Translations under genes and position numbers: made by a program | Shown here: positions 32,867 through 41,361 of the stretch, piece by piece | How positions within the stretch are numbered: position 1 is the first letter of the stretch | How the letters are laid out: each line of letters starts with the position of its first letter | The notes under the pieces: model-generated | Databases searched by the model: none | Told to the model about the DNA's origin: nothing | The model's input: only the letters and a program-made list of their open reading frames with translations | NCBI RefSeq assembly: GCF_016756395.1 | Contig: NZ_AP018365.1 | Span: 7,506,001 to 7,570,000 of the forward strand | Direction: 5' to 3' | Source of the DNA: Streptomyces sp. SN-593 | Lineage (GTDB): Bacteria > Actinomycetota > Actinomycetes > Streptomycetales > Streptomycetaceae | DNA: 64,000 nucleotides

Positions 32867-35488
32867 GTGCAGATCTCCCGCCGTACCCTGATCGCCGCGC
32901 TGCCCGCGACCGCCCTGCCCGCCGCGGCGCGGCCGTCCCGTGCCGGGGCCGCCGGCGTGCCCCCGGCAGCCGCGCCCGCGCCCGTCCCGGCCGGCACCCC
33001 CGCCGACCGCGCGACCGTCCTGGCCAACACCGTGGCCGTGTTCGCGGGCACCGACCGGTCCAACGCCCGTCCCGAGACCGCCGCCAAGCTCGCCGCGATG
33101 GCCGCGACCGCCCGGACCCGGCTGGCCGCGATGGACGCGGCGGGCAGCGGCGAGCTGTTCGCCGGCCTCGCCCTGGGCACCAGCGACACCGCCCTCACCT
33201 CCTGCTACCAGTACCTGTACGAGATCGCGCTGGCCACCCGCGTGCCCGGCGGCGCGTCCGACCTCACCGGCGACCCCGCCCTCCGGCAGCGCGTCGTGGA
33301 CGGCCTCCAGTGGCTCCACGACCGCTTCTTCGGCGACCAGGAGAGCGGTTACTACGGCAACTGGTTCAACTGGGAGATCGCGATCCCGCAGTACGCCACC
33401 AAGACCCTGGTCCTCCTGAAGGACACCGCCGCCGCCTCCCGGCCCGAACTGGCCGCGACCTACGTCGCCACCATGGACGGCTACCTGCGCAACGGGAAGG
33501 ACGGCGACGTCGACCTCGACTCCCGCTTCCACACCGGCGCCAACCTCGCGGACATCACCACCGACCGGATCATGCAGGGCGCCCTCCTCGACGACGACGC
33601 CCGGATCACCAAGGCGGTCGCGGACCAGTCGACGGTGCTCGCCACCATCGACCCCTACGCCCTGCGGCACGGCGTCACCGACGGCTTCTACGCCGACGGG
33701 TCCTACCTCCAGCACGCCTCCGTCGCCTACACCGGCTCCTACGGCACCGGGTTGCTCACCCGGATCGTGCAGACCGTCAAACTCCTGGACGGCACCGGCT
33801 ACCCGGCGGCCGTGGACCTGGTGGGGGCGGCACGAGGCTGGGTGACGCGCAGCTTCGCGCCGCTCGTCTTCGAGGGCTGGATGATGGAGGCGGTCAAGGG
33901 CCGCGCGGTCTCCCGCACCACCACCGGCTACGCCGACGTCGGCGCCGTCGTGGAGTCCGTGGCGGACCTGTCGGCCCACGCCGCCGGAGCGGACGCGACC
34001 GCCCTCGCCGGCTACGTGAAGTTCGTCCGGCAGGAGTCGCGGGCGCCGGTCGACCCGGTGTCGTTCGTCTCGCCGGTCAGTGTCGCCCGCTACGCCGACA
34101 TCCTCGCCGACGCCTCGGTGCCCGCCGCCGACCTCAACGCGCCCGCCCAGCACTCCGCGTTCGCCGCGATGGACCGCGTCGTGCACCGCCGCCCCGGCTG
34201 GGCGTTCACCCTCGCCCGCAGCTCCACCCGGATCAGCGGCTACGAGTACATGAGCGGCGAGAACCTGATGCCCTGGTTCCAGGGCGCGGGCGCGCACTAC
34301 CTCTACCTGTCCGGCCAGGACCAGCGGCAGGCGTTCGGCGTCGACCACTTCACCGCCGTGTCGCCCTACGCGCTGGCCGGAGTGACCGCGCCGGTCGAGA
34401 CCCGCCGGACCGTACCGGAGCTGTACGGCACGGCCTGGTACGACAACCCGGCCGCCGGGTTCACCTCGTCGTCCGAGTCGCAGAACACCTACGTGTACTT
34501 CCCGCTGTCCACCAACCCCCACTCCGGAGGCGCGTGTTCGGGCGCGTACGGCACCTGCGGCATGGTGCTGTCCGACGACGCCGCCCGCGCCGCCGCACGG
34601 GCCGGCCTGCTGCCCGCGGACTTCGTCACGTACCGCGACGCGCGCGCCACCAAGTCCTGGTACCTGTTCGACGACGAGGTCGTGGTGCTCGCCGCCGGCG
34701 TCGGCGACGGCGCCGGCCGCGCGGTGACCACGACCTTCGACACCCGGATCGCCGCCCCCGGGGACGCGGTCACCGCCACCGGAGCACTGCGCGACGGCAC
34801 GCCGTTCACCGGTCCGGGCACCGCCCCGCTCGCCTGGCTGCGCTACGCCGACCCCGGGCAGGGCACCGCGATCGGCTACGTCCTGCTGGACGGCCCCGGC
34901 CCCGGCCCCGGCCGCGACCGGCCGCCGCGGGTACGGGTGGGCCTGGAGAGCGTGACACGCAGCCGGCGCGCGATCCGCACGGCCAACCCCGACACCGCCG
35001 TCACCAAGCAGGTCTTCTCGGTCGGCTGCGACCAGCCGGCCGGCGCCGGACCCGCCTCCTTCGCGTACGCTCTCGTGCCGGGCGCGACGGAGGACGCGCT
35101 GCGCGGGTACGGGCGGCCCGGCCCCGCGGGCCCGCGCGGGCCGCTGGCGGTCCTCGCCAACTCGACCGCCCTCCAGGCCGTCCGCCACGCGGGGCTGGGC
35201 ATCACGGCCGCGAACGCCTTCGCCGCCGGGCCGCACCGGACCGGCGGGCTGGAGGTCGACGGCCCCGCCTCCGTGCTGGTGCGCGAGCACGGCGACGGCA
35301 CCACCACCGTCGGCGTCGCCGACCCGACCACCGCGCGGGACACGGTCACGGTGCTGCTGCGCGGGCGCCGGCTGCGGGCGGTGTCCCCGGCGGACGGGGT
35401 GCGCGTCACCCGTTCCCGCGGCGCCACCCGGATCGAGGCCGCCACCCGTCACGCCTACGGCGCCACGCTGGAGGTGACGCTGCGCTGA
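32867..35488 (+). CDS. Tat-exported polysaccharide lyase family 8 (hyaluronate/chondroitin/xanthan lyase type)
   Basis: An 873-residue secreted enzyme with the Tat signal MQISRRTLIAALPATALPAA. The alpha/alpha toroid has GYYGNWFNWEIAIPQ, Asn226 in HTGANLADIT, His283 in YLQHASVAYTG and Tyr292 nine residues later, the same His-Tyr spacing as known PL8 catalytic residues. The beta-sandwich domains start near residue 430 with SGYEYMSGENLMPWFQGAGAHYLYLSG. PL8 enzymes cut uronic-acid polysaccharides by elimination. Whether the substrate is hyaluronan, xanthan or other cannot be told. GTG 32867 has GGAGGG upstream. Confidence 0.92.
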   Translation: MQISRRTLIAALPATALPAAARPSRAGAAGVPPAAAPAPVPAGTPADRATVLANTVAVFAGTDRSNARPETAAKLAAMAATARTRLAAMDAAGSGELFAGLALGTSDTALTSCYQYLYEIALATRVPGGASDLTGDPALRQRVVDGLQWLHDRFFGDQESGYYGNWFNWEIAIPQYATKTLVLLKDTAAASRPELAATYVATMDGYLRNGKDGDVDLDSRFHTGANLADITTDRIMQGALLDDDARITKAVADQSTVLATIDPYALRHGVTDGFYADGSYLQHASVAYTGSYGTGLLTRIVQTVKLLDGTGYPAAVDLVGAARGWVTRSFAPLVFEGWMMEAVKGRAVSRTTTGYADVGAVVESVADLSAHAAGADATALAGYVKFVRQESRAPVDPVSFVSPVSVARYADILADASVPAADLNAPAQHSAFAAMDRVVHRRPGWAFTLARSSTRISGYEYMSGENLMPWFQGAGAHYLYLSGQDQRQAFGVDHFTAVSPYALAGVTAPVETRRTVPELYGTAWYDNPAAGFTSSSESQNTYVYFPLSTNPHSGGACSGAYGTCGMVLSDDAARAAARAGLLPADFVTYRDARATKSWYLFDDEVVVLAAGVGDGAGRAVTTTFDTRIAAPGDAVTATGALRDGTPFTGPGTAPLAWLRYADPGQGTAIGYVLLDGPGPGPGRDRPPRVRVGLESVTRSRRAIRTANPDTAVTKQVFSVGCDQPAGAGPASFAYALVPGATEDALRGYGRPGPAGPRGPLAVLANSTALQAVRHAGLGITAANAFAAGPHRTGGLEVDGPASVLVREHGDGTTTVGVADPTTARDTVTVLLRGRRLRAVSPADGVRVTRSRGATRIEAATRHAYGATLEVTLR

Positions 35489-35650
35489 ACCGGGCCGGGC
35501 GCACCGGTTCCGCCCGCGCCGGGCGGCCGGGGCGCACCGGTCCGCGGCGGGGCGGCCCGGTTTCCGCCCGGTCCGGGGCGGCCGGGGGCGTACCGGTCCG
35601 CGCGGTTCGGGGCCGCCCCGAGCGGCCTGCCCGGGTCGTAGGGTGGGGCC
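35489..35650. other. Gap of degenerate GC repeats
   Basis: Two decayed copies of a ~60-base unit ending in GC(A/G)CCGGTCCGCG occupy most of the 162 bases. No gene seen. Confidence 0.4.
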
Positions 35651-36127
35651 GTGCATCTGTGCTTCGTCTGCAGCGGGAACATCTGCCGGTCGCCGTCCGC
35701 CGCGCTCGTGGTCGCCGAACACCTGCGCCGGGAGGGCCTCGCCGGGCAGGTGCGGGTCACCAGCGCGGGCATCGGCCCCTGGCACGCCGGCGAGCCGATC
35801 GACCCGCGCGCCGGGGAGGTGCTGGAGCGGCACGGCTACCCCGTGGACCACGTCGCCGCGCAGGTGGGTGCCGAGCACCTGGACGCCGACCTGTTCCTGG
35901 CGATGGACCGCGGCCATGAGAAGGCCCTGCGCAAGCTCGTGGGCGAGCCCTCCCGGGTGCGGATGCTGCGGTCGTTCGACCCGGCGGCGGCCGGCGGCGA
36001 CCTCGACGTGCCCGACCCGTATTACGGCGGTCCAGACGGGTTCGACGAGGTGCTGGGGATGGTCGAGGCGGCCACGCCCGGCCTGCTCGCCTGGGTGCGC
36101 GAGCGCCTCGACGCGCTCGACGCGTGA
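35651..36127 (+). CDS. Low-molecular-weight protein tyrosine phosphatase
   Basis: A 158-residue cysteine phosphatase. The P-loop CSGNICRS (Cys7 to Arg13) is at the N-terminus and the general-acid Asp is in VPDPYYG (about residue 120). The GTG start at 35651 gives the usual N-terminus (MHLCFVCSGN). Its TGA overlaps the GTG of a fructosamine-kinase-like gene. In other bacteria such pairs have been linked to protein deglycation, the phosphatase acting on phosphorylated sugar adducts; tyrosine phosphatase activity is the alternative. Confidence 0.93.
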   Translation: MHLCFVCSGNICRSPSAALVVAEHLRREGLAGQVRVTSAGIGPWHAGEPIDPRAGEVLERHGYPVDHVAAQVGAEHLDADLFLAMDRGHEKALRKLVGEPSRVRMLRSFDPAAAGGDLDVPDPYYGGPDGFDEVLGMVEAATPGLLAWVRERLDALDA

Positions 36128-36993
36128 GCGGCGCCACCGAGCCGGCCCCGGCCGCCGCGGCCCGGCTGACCGGGCAGCCGGCGGCGGTGGTGGCCGGGCG
36201 GTCGGGCGCGCCCGCCGAACTCCGCCTGGGCGACGGCACCGTGGTGGTGGCCAAGCGCGCCGACCGCCCCGGCGCGGCGCGCGCCGAGGCGGCCGGGCTG
36301 CGCTGGCTGGCCGCCGCGGGCACGGTGCGCGTCCCGGCGGTACGGGGCGCCGACGAGTCCTGGATCGTCGTCGACCTGGTGCCGACCGGCCCCGCGGACG
36401 CCGGCGCGGCCGAGCGGTTCGGGCGCGACCTCGCGGCGCTGCACGCCGCCGGCGCCCCCGCGTTCGGCGCGCCCCCGCCCGGCGGGCCCGAGGACGCGTC
36501 CATCGGCGGCGCCCCGATGCGCAACGCGACCGGCCCCGACTGGCCCCGCTGGTACGCCGAACACCGCGTGCTGCCCTACCTCCGGATCGCCGTCGACCAC
36601 GGCACCGTGCGGCCCGCCGAGGCCGCGGTGGTGGAGCGCGTCTGCGACCGGCTGCCCGCACTCGCCGGGCCGGCCGAGCCCCCGGCGCGGCTGCACGGCG
36701 ACCTGTGGAACGGCAACGTCCTGTGGGGCGCCGACGGCGACGTCCGGCTGATCGACCCGGCCGCGCACGGCGGCCACCGCGAGACCGACCTCGCGATGCT
36801 GCGGCTCTTCGGCTGCCCCCACCTGGAGCGCGTGCTGCGCGCCTACGACGAGGCCGCCCCGCTCGCCCCCGGCTGGCGCGCCCGCGTGCCCCTCCACCAG
36901 CTCTTCCCCCTCCTCGTCCACACGGTCCTCTTCGGCCCCGGCTACGCCGCCCAGGCCGTCTCCGCCGCCCGCGCGTGCCTGTCCGCCATGTGA
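36124..36993 (+). CDS. Fructosamine kinase family protein
   Basis: A 289-residue kinase of the protein-kinase/APH fold. RLHGDLWNGNVLWGADGDVRLIDPAAHGGHRETDLAMLRLFG gives the catalytic Asp, the metal Asp and the family-specific GHRE(T)DLAM block. The ATP-binding Lys is in VVVAKRADRPG. Bacterial members phosphorylate ribulosamine- or erythrulosamine-type adducts on proteins so that they fall off or are repaired. Coupled to the upstream phosphatase by a 4-base overlap. Confidence 0.92.
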   Translation: MSGATEPAPAAAARLTGQPAAVVAGRSGAPAELRLGDGTVVVAKRADRPGAARAEAAGLRWLAAAGTVRVPAVRGADESWIVVDLVPTGPADAGAAERFGRDLAALHAAGAPAFGAPPPGGPEDASIGGAPMRNATGPDWPRWYAEHRVLPYLRIAVDHGTVRPAEAAVVERVCDRLPALAGPAEPPARLHGDLWNGNVLWGADGDVRLIDPAAHGGHRETDLAMLRLFGCPHLERVLRAYDEAAPLAPGWRARVPLHQLFPLLVHTVLFGPGYAAQAVSAARACLSAM

Positions 36994-37085
36994 CGGCGCA
37001 TCGCGCGGTCGGTGGAGGACCGGCCGGGCGGGGTGGGGGAGACTCGGGGAATCGGCAGCGAACGCGAGGAGAGGCGGAACCGGGG

Positions 37086-37589
37086 ATGAGCGGTGGGATG
37101 TGGGCGGCCGTGCTCGCGGTGGCGGCGCTGGCACTGGTCGCGGCGCTGGTCGACGGGCGGGCCCGGTCGCGCCGGCCCCCTCGGCGCTCCCGCCGGCAGC
37201 CGCCGTCCCCGCGGCCGCGGGCGGGCACCGGACCGGGCCGCACCCGGGCGCCGCACCCGGGACGGGGCGGCCGGACCGGTGGGCGGCGCCCCCGCAGGGG
37301 CGAGGTGTGGTGGGCGGAGGTGCCCTTCGAGGACGGCCCCGGCGCGAAGGACCGGCCCTGCCTGGTGCTGTCCGTCCGCGGCGACTTCGTCCGGGTCGCC
37401 AAGATCACCACGAAGCACCACGCCGGCCTCCCCGGTGTGCTGGCGCTGCCCGCGGGCACGGTCGACGACGCGGCGGACCGGCAGAGCTACCTGGAGACCG
37501 GCGAGTTGAGGGACGTCCCGCTCCCGTCGTTCCGCCGCCACGCCGGCGCGCTGGACCCCGCCTTCATGAAGAGGCTCGGGCTGCGCTGA
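37086..37589 (+). CDS. Membrane-anchored PemK/MazF-like protein
   Basis: A 167-residue protein. One transmembrane helix (about residues 5-22) is followed by an Arg/Pro-rich linker (24-72) and a PemK/MazF-like beta barrel: RRGEVWWAEVPFEDGPGAKDRPCLVLSVRGDFVRVAKITTKHH. MazF toxins are RNases. Here no antitoxin gene is adjacent and the barrel is tied to the membrane, so a classical toxin role is doubtful. ATG 37086 follows GAGGAGAGGCGGAACCGGGG. Confidence 0.82.
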   Translation: MSGGMWAAVLAVAALALVAALVDGRARSRRPPRRSRRQPPSPRPRAGTGPGRTRAPHPGRGGRTGGRRPRRGEVWWAEVPFEDGPGAKDRPCLVLSVRGDFVRVAKITTKHHAGLPGVLALPAGTVDDAADRQSYLETGELRDVPLPSFRRHAGALDPAFMKRLGLR

Positions 37590-37780
37590 CCGCCCGCCGC
37601 GGTCGCGTGCCCGGCGGTCTCCGTGGGGCCGCCGTCCGCCCGGAGTACCCGTGGCGTGCCGGTTGACGCGCGCGCAGCCGGCTGCGCCGTCACACCGCCC
37701 GCGCGTGCGCGGAAACGCTAGCCTTGCGTGCGTTGCGGCCGTTCCGGCCACCGGAGGGTCGTCACGAGCCGGGGGAGCTC

Positions 37781-39412
37781 ATGCGGAGAGCTGGGGGCGC
37801 CGCCGACGGTGCCGTCGCCCGCGGTGAGGGCGCCCGCGGTGAGGGCGCCCGCGGTGAGGGCACCCGCCCGGAGGGGCTGCCCGTCCTCCCCGGCGGCGGG
37901 TCGCGGTGCCGAGGCGGGCCCGTCCACCGCTTCGGCCGCCGCCTCCGCGTCCCGTTCGGCCGCGTCGCGTTCGGCCGTGTGCCGTTCAGCCGCGCCCCGG
38001 GCGTGCCCGACCGCCGCAACACCGAGCTGGCGCTGCTGGTCCTCGCGGTCGCGGTGCCGGTCTACGCGTACGCCGAGACCGGCCTGGCGCTGCACGGCGA
38101 GGTGCCCGCCGGTCTGTGGGCACCCGCCCTCGGCCTCGGGCTGCTCGCGGGACTGGGGCATCTGGTGGTGCGCCGGTTCGCCCGGCACGCGGACCCGCTG
38201 CTGCTGCCGATCGCGACCCTGCTCAACGGCCTCGGGCTGGTCCTCGTCTGGCGGCTGGACCAGTCGCCGCGCCTGCGCTTCTCCGCCGGTTTCGAGGTGG
38301 CCGCGCCGCGCCAACTGCTGTACTCCGCGCTGGGGATGGTGCTGTTCGGCGCGGTGCTCGTGGTGCTGCGGGATCACCGCACCCTCCAGCGGTACACCTA
38401 CCGCTCGATGGCCGTCGCGCTGGTGCTGCTGCTCCTGCCGCTGGTGCCGGGCCTCGGGTCGGAGGTGCACGGCGCCCGGATCTGGATCGCCCTGGCCGGC
38501 CACAGCATGCAGCCCGCCGAGTTCGCGAAGATCGTGATCGCCGTCTTCTTCGCGGGCTACCTGGTGGCGAAGCGGGACGCGCTGGCGTCGGCCGGCCGCC
38601 GGCTCGCCGGGCTGCCGCTGCCGCGTGCCCGGGACCTGGGACCGATCCTGGCGGTGTGGGCGCTGTCGGTGCTGATCCTGGTCTTCGAGACCGACCTCGG
38701 CACCTCGCTGCTGTTCTTCGGCCTGTTCGTGGTGATGCTGTACACGGCCACCGAGCGCATGAGCTGGATCGTCTGCGGCCTGCTGATGGCGGCGGCCGGC
38801 GCGGCGGGCGTCGGCTCCTTCGAGCCCCACGTCCGGCAGCGGGTGCGGGCGTGGCTGCACCCCATGGGCGAGTACCTCAAGGGCCGGCAGGGACTGCCCG
38901 GCCACTCCGAGCAGTCCATGCAGGCGCTGTGGGCGTTCGGCTCCGGCGGCCTGGCCGGCACCGGCCTCGGGCGGGGCGACTCCGACCTGATCGGCTTCGC
39001 CGCGAACTCCGACTTCATCCTCGCCACGGTCGGCGAGGAGCTGGGGATGGCCGGGCTGGTGGCGGTGCTGCTGCTGTACGCGCTCGTCGTGGAGCGCGGC
39101 ATGCGGACCGCCCTGGCCACCCGCGACCCGTTCGGCAAGCTGCTCGCCGGCGGGCTCTCCGCCGCGTTCGCGCTCCAGGTGTTCGTGGTGGCGGGCGGTG
39201 TCCTGGGGCTCATCCCGCTGACCGGCATGACGCTGCCGTTCGTCGCGTACGGCGGCTCGTCGGTGGCCGCGAACTGGGCGCTGGTCGGGATCCTGGTCCG
39301 GATCAGCGACACCGCGCGGCGGCCGGTGCCGCGCGAGGACGGGGCGGGGGTGAGGGCGGAGCCGCACGAGGACGGGGCGGGGGTGAGGCCGGTGCCGCGC
39401 GAGGACGGGTGA
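37781..39412 (+). CDS. FtsW/RodA/SpoVE family peptidoglycan polymerase
   Basis: A 543-residue integral membrane protein with about ten helices after an 85-residue soluble N-terminus. It contains the SEDS landmarks VHGARIWIALAGHSMQPAEFAKIVIAVFFAGYL, FETDLGTSLLFFGLFVVMLY, GHSEQSMQALWAFGSGGLAGTGLGRG and the C-terminal TGMTLPFVAYGGSSVAANWALVGILVRISD. Such proteins link lipid II into glycan strands with a partner transpeptidase, which is not encoded nearby. The N-terminus holds a 15-base repeat (ARGEG peptides) and the C-terminus two and a half copies of P-[RH]-EDGAGV. ATG 37781 follows GGGGGAG. Confidence 0.92.
   Translation: MRRAGGAADGAVARGEGARGEGARGEGTRPEGLPVLPGGGSRCRGGPVHRFGRRLRVPFGRVAFGRVPFSRAPGVPDRRNTELALLVLAVAVPVYAYAETGLALHGEVPAGLWAPALGLGLLAGLGHLVVRRFARHADPLLLPIATLLNGLGLVLVWRLDQSPRLRFSAGFEVAAPRQLLYSALGMVLFGAVLVVLRDHRTLQRYTYRSMAVALVLLLLPLVPGLGSEVHGARIWIALAGHSMQPAEFAKIVIAVFFAGYLVAKRDALASAGRRLAGLPLPRARDLGPILAVWALSVLILVFETDLGTSLLFFGLFVVMLYTATERMSWIVCGLLMAAAGAAGVGSFEPHVRQRVRAWLHPMGEYLKGRQGLPGHSEQSMQALWAFGSGGLAGTGLGRGDSDLIGFAANSDFILATVGEELGMAGLVAVLLLYALVVERGMRTALATRDPFGKLLAGGLSAAFALQVFVVAGGVLGLIPLTGMTLPFVAYGGSSVAANWALVGILVRISDTARRPVPREDGAGVRAEPHEDGAGVRPVPREDG
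37817..37861 (+). repeat. 15-base minisatellite in the FtsW-like gene
   Basis: Three exact copies of GCCCGCGGTGAGGGC plus a degenerate fourth encode ARGEG repeats in the cytoplasmic N-terminus. Confidence 0.9.
39329..39412 (+). repeat. 33-base repeat at the 3' end of the FtsW-like gene
   Basis: Two and a half copies of a unit containing GAGGACGGGGCGGGGGTGAG encode P-R/H-E-D-G-A-G-V-R tail repeats; the last unit contains the stop. Confidence 0.85.
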
Positions 39413-39518
39413 GGCCGAGCGCGGAGCCCGGTGCGGGCCCGCCCGGTGTGCGGGCCCGCCCCGCGGCGACCGGCCCCCGGTGTGCGGGCGGTCGGAGGGC
39501 GAGGGGTACCGTCGCCCT

Positions 39519-40553
39519 GTGCTTCGCGTCGTGTTCACCCGCCGCTGGATCCTGCTGACCCTCCTGTTCGTGGCCCTGATACTGGTCATGGGCCGGCTGG
39601 GCCTGTGGCAGTACCACCGCTGGGAGCAGACCAAGCGCAGCAACCACCACATCTCGCTGGCGGTCCACGCGAAGCCGGTCCCGATCCAGACCCTCACCCA
39701 CCCGGGCGCGGACGTCTCCTCCTCCCTGCGGTACCGCCCGGTGACCGCCACCGGGCACTACGACCCGGCGCACCAGTTCGTGGTCAGGCGCCGTACCAAC
39801 GCCGACGGTGACCAGGGCTTCTTCCTGATCACCCCGCTGGTCACCGCCGACGGCGACGCGGTGCTGGTCAACCGGGGCTGGGTCGCGCCCGCCGACGACA
39901 CCGCGACGTTCCCCCCGGTGCCGAAGACCCCGACCGGGACGGTCACCCTCACCGGCCGGCTCCAACTGGACGAGACCTCCCGGCTCAGCGGCATCCGGGA
40001 CGTGGGCGGCCTCCCGCCCCGCCAGTTCATGCTGATCAACAGCACCGAGCAGGCGAAGAAGCTGCCCGAGCCGGTGCTCAGCGGCTACCTCGAACTGGTG
40101 AGGACCAGCCCGCCGCTCACCAAGGACGAGTCCGCCGAGCAGGTCGGCGCCCCGGGCAGCGACAACACCGGTACCGACATGGCGGTCGTCGGGCAGGGCG
40201 TGCACCTGCCGTACGCGATCCAGTGGTGGCTGTTCGCGCTCATGGTCCCGGTCGGCTGGTGGATCCTGCTGCGTCAGGACCTGAAGGAGCGCCGCCGGAA
40301 GGCGGCCGCCGGGCCCGCGGGAGCGGCGCCTCCCGCGCAGCCGGGGTCGGGCGAGGCCCCGGCCGCAGCGGCGGGCGGCGGCTCCTCCGCGGGCCGGCCC
40401 GCCGGAGGAACGGCGGAAGGCGCCGCCCCGGAGCCCGCCTCCGAGACCGCGCCCGCCTCCGAGACCGTGCCCGCGCCCGAGCCGGACCCGGCGGACGGCG
40501 CCGCGCCGGACGTCACGGCCGGTGCCGGGTCGGAAGCAGCCGGCCGGACCTGA
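39519..40553 (+). CDS. SURF1 family cytochrome oxidase assembly protein
   Basis: A 344-residue protein with two membrane helices, RRWILLTLLFVALILVMGRLGLWQYHRWEQ at the N-terminus and IQWWLFALMVPVGWWILLRQDL near residue 245, flanking an extracytoplasmic domain with YRPVTATGHYD, LITPLVTADGDAVLVNRGWV and TLTGRLQ. This is the Surf1/Shy1 layout; members help insert heme in the aa3-type oxidase. GTG 39519 is preferred. The last ~80 residues are Ala/Pro/Glu-rich and unusual for the family. The 3' end overlaps the convergent YczE gene by 41 bases. Confidence 0.9.
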   Translation: MLRVVFTRRWILLTLLFVALILVMGRLGLWQYHRWEQTKRSNHHISLAVHAKPVPIQTLTHPGADVSSSLRYRPVTATGHYDPAHQFVVRRRTNADGDQGFFLITPLVTADGDAVLVNRGWVAPADDTATFPPVPKTPTGTVTLTGRLQLDETSRLSGIRDVGGLPPRQFMLINSTEQAKKLPEPVLSGYLELVRTSPPLTKDESAEQVGAPGSDNTGTDMAVVGQGVHLPYAIQWWLFALMVPVGWWILLRQDLKERRRKAAAGPAGAAPPAQPGSGEAPAAAAGGGSSAGRPAGGTAEGAAPEPASETAPASETVPAPEPDPADGAAPDVTAGAGSEAAGRT

Positions 40554-41361
40554 CCGGGACCCCCTCCCACCTGCCCGCGCCCCTGCCGCCCTTCCCGCCG
40601 GCGCCGGCGCCGGCGGCGGGGCCACCGCGGTCGCGTGCGTCCTGCTCACGGCGGCGGTCCTCGGCCGTCCGGTACGCGAAGCGCGGCAGCAGTGCCTGGG
40701 CGATCGGACCGATCGAGACCGCGTACAGCACCGTGCCCGGGCCGACGCCGCCGCCGAGCAGGACGCCCACGACGAGCACCGTGACCTCCATCAGGGTCCG
40801 GACGAACCGGATGGAGCGGCTGGTGGCCGCCGAGGCGCCGGTCATCAGGCCGTCCCGCGGGCCCGGCCCGAACCGCGCGCCGACGTAGACCGCCAGGGAC
40901 ATCCCGTTCACCAGGACGCCCCCGCACAGCAGGCAGACCCGGGCCGGCGGCCCGGGGTGCGCGGGCAGCAGGGCGAGGCCGAGGTCGGAGGCGAACGACA
41001 GGACCAGGACGTTCGCCACCGTGCCGAGCGTCGGCCGCTGCCGCAGCGGCACCCACAACAGCAGCACGAACGCCCCGACCAGCCCGTTGACCGTGCCGAA
41101 GCTCAGCGGACAGTGCCGCTGCACCCCCTCGTACAGCACGCTCCACGGATTGACCCCCAGGGAAGCCCGCACCATGGCGGACAGCCCGAACCCGTAAAGC
41201 CCCAGCCCGACCAGGAGTTGGGGCAGCCGCCGCCACGGGTGGCACCGCAGCGGGACGTATCCCAGCGCCGGCGCCGGACGTGCGCGACCCGCCTCCCGCC
41301 GCCACGGCCGGCGCGGTGACCGTACGGCTCCGGGTGCCGGCTCCGGTGCCTCACCGGGCAC
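40513..41361 (-). CDS. YczE/YitT-like membrane protein
   Basis: A 282-residue protein with about five hydrophobic helices and the YczE signature LVGLGLYGFGLSAMVRASLGVNPWSVLYEGV, then GTVNGLVGAFVLLLWVPLRQRPTLGTVANVLVL and ARFGPGPRDGLMTG. YczE proteins are of unknown transport or biosynthetic role and are often controlled by a MocR-type regulator (YczR); one such regulator lies two genes away, divergent. The start overlaps the racemase stop. The Gly/Arg-rich tail overlaps the convergent SURF1 gene. Confidence 0.85.
   Translation of the reverse strand: MPGEAPEPAPGAVRSPRRPWRREAGRARPAPALGYVPLRCHPWRRLPQLLVGLGLYGFGLSAMVRASLGVNPWSVLYEGVQRHCPLSFGTVNGLVGAFVLLLWVPLRQRPTLGTVANVLVLSFASDLGLALLPAHPGPPARVCLLCGGVLVNGMSLAVYVGARFGPGPRDGLMTGASAATSRSIRFVRTLMEVTVLVVGVLLGGGVGPGTVLYAVSIGPIAQALLPRFAYRTAEDRRREQDARDRGGPAAGAGAGGKGGRGAGRWEGVPVRSGRLLPTRHRP

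Noticed and set aside
32741-37459. 1572-codon open frame on the minus strand
   Set aside because: It runs antisense to PL8, phosphatase, kinase and MazF-like genes, all of which have clear domains; its translation is low-complexity.
37086-37589. A complete toxin-antitoxin module
   Set aside because: Only the MazF-like barrel is present. Neighbours are a kinase and an FtsW-like gene, neither an antitoxin.
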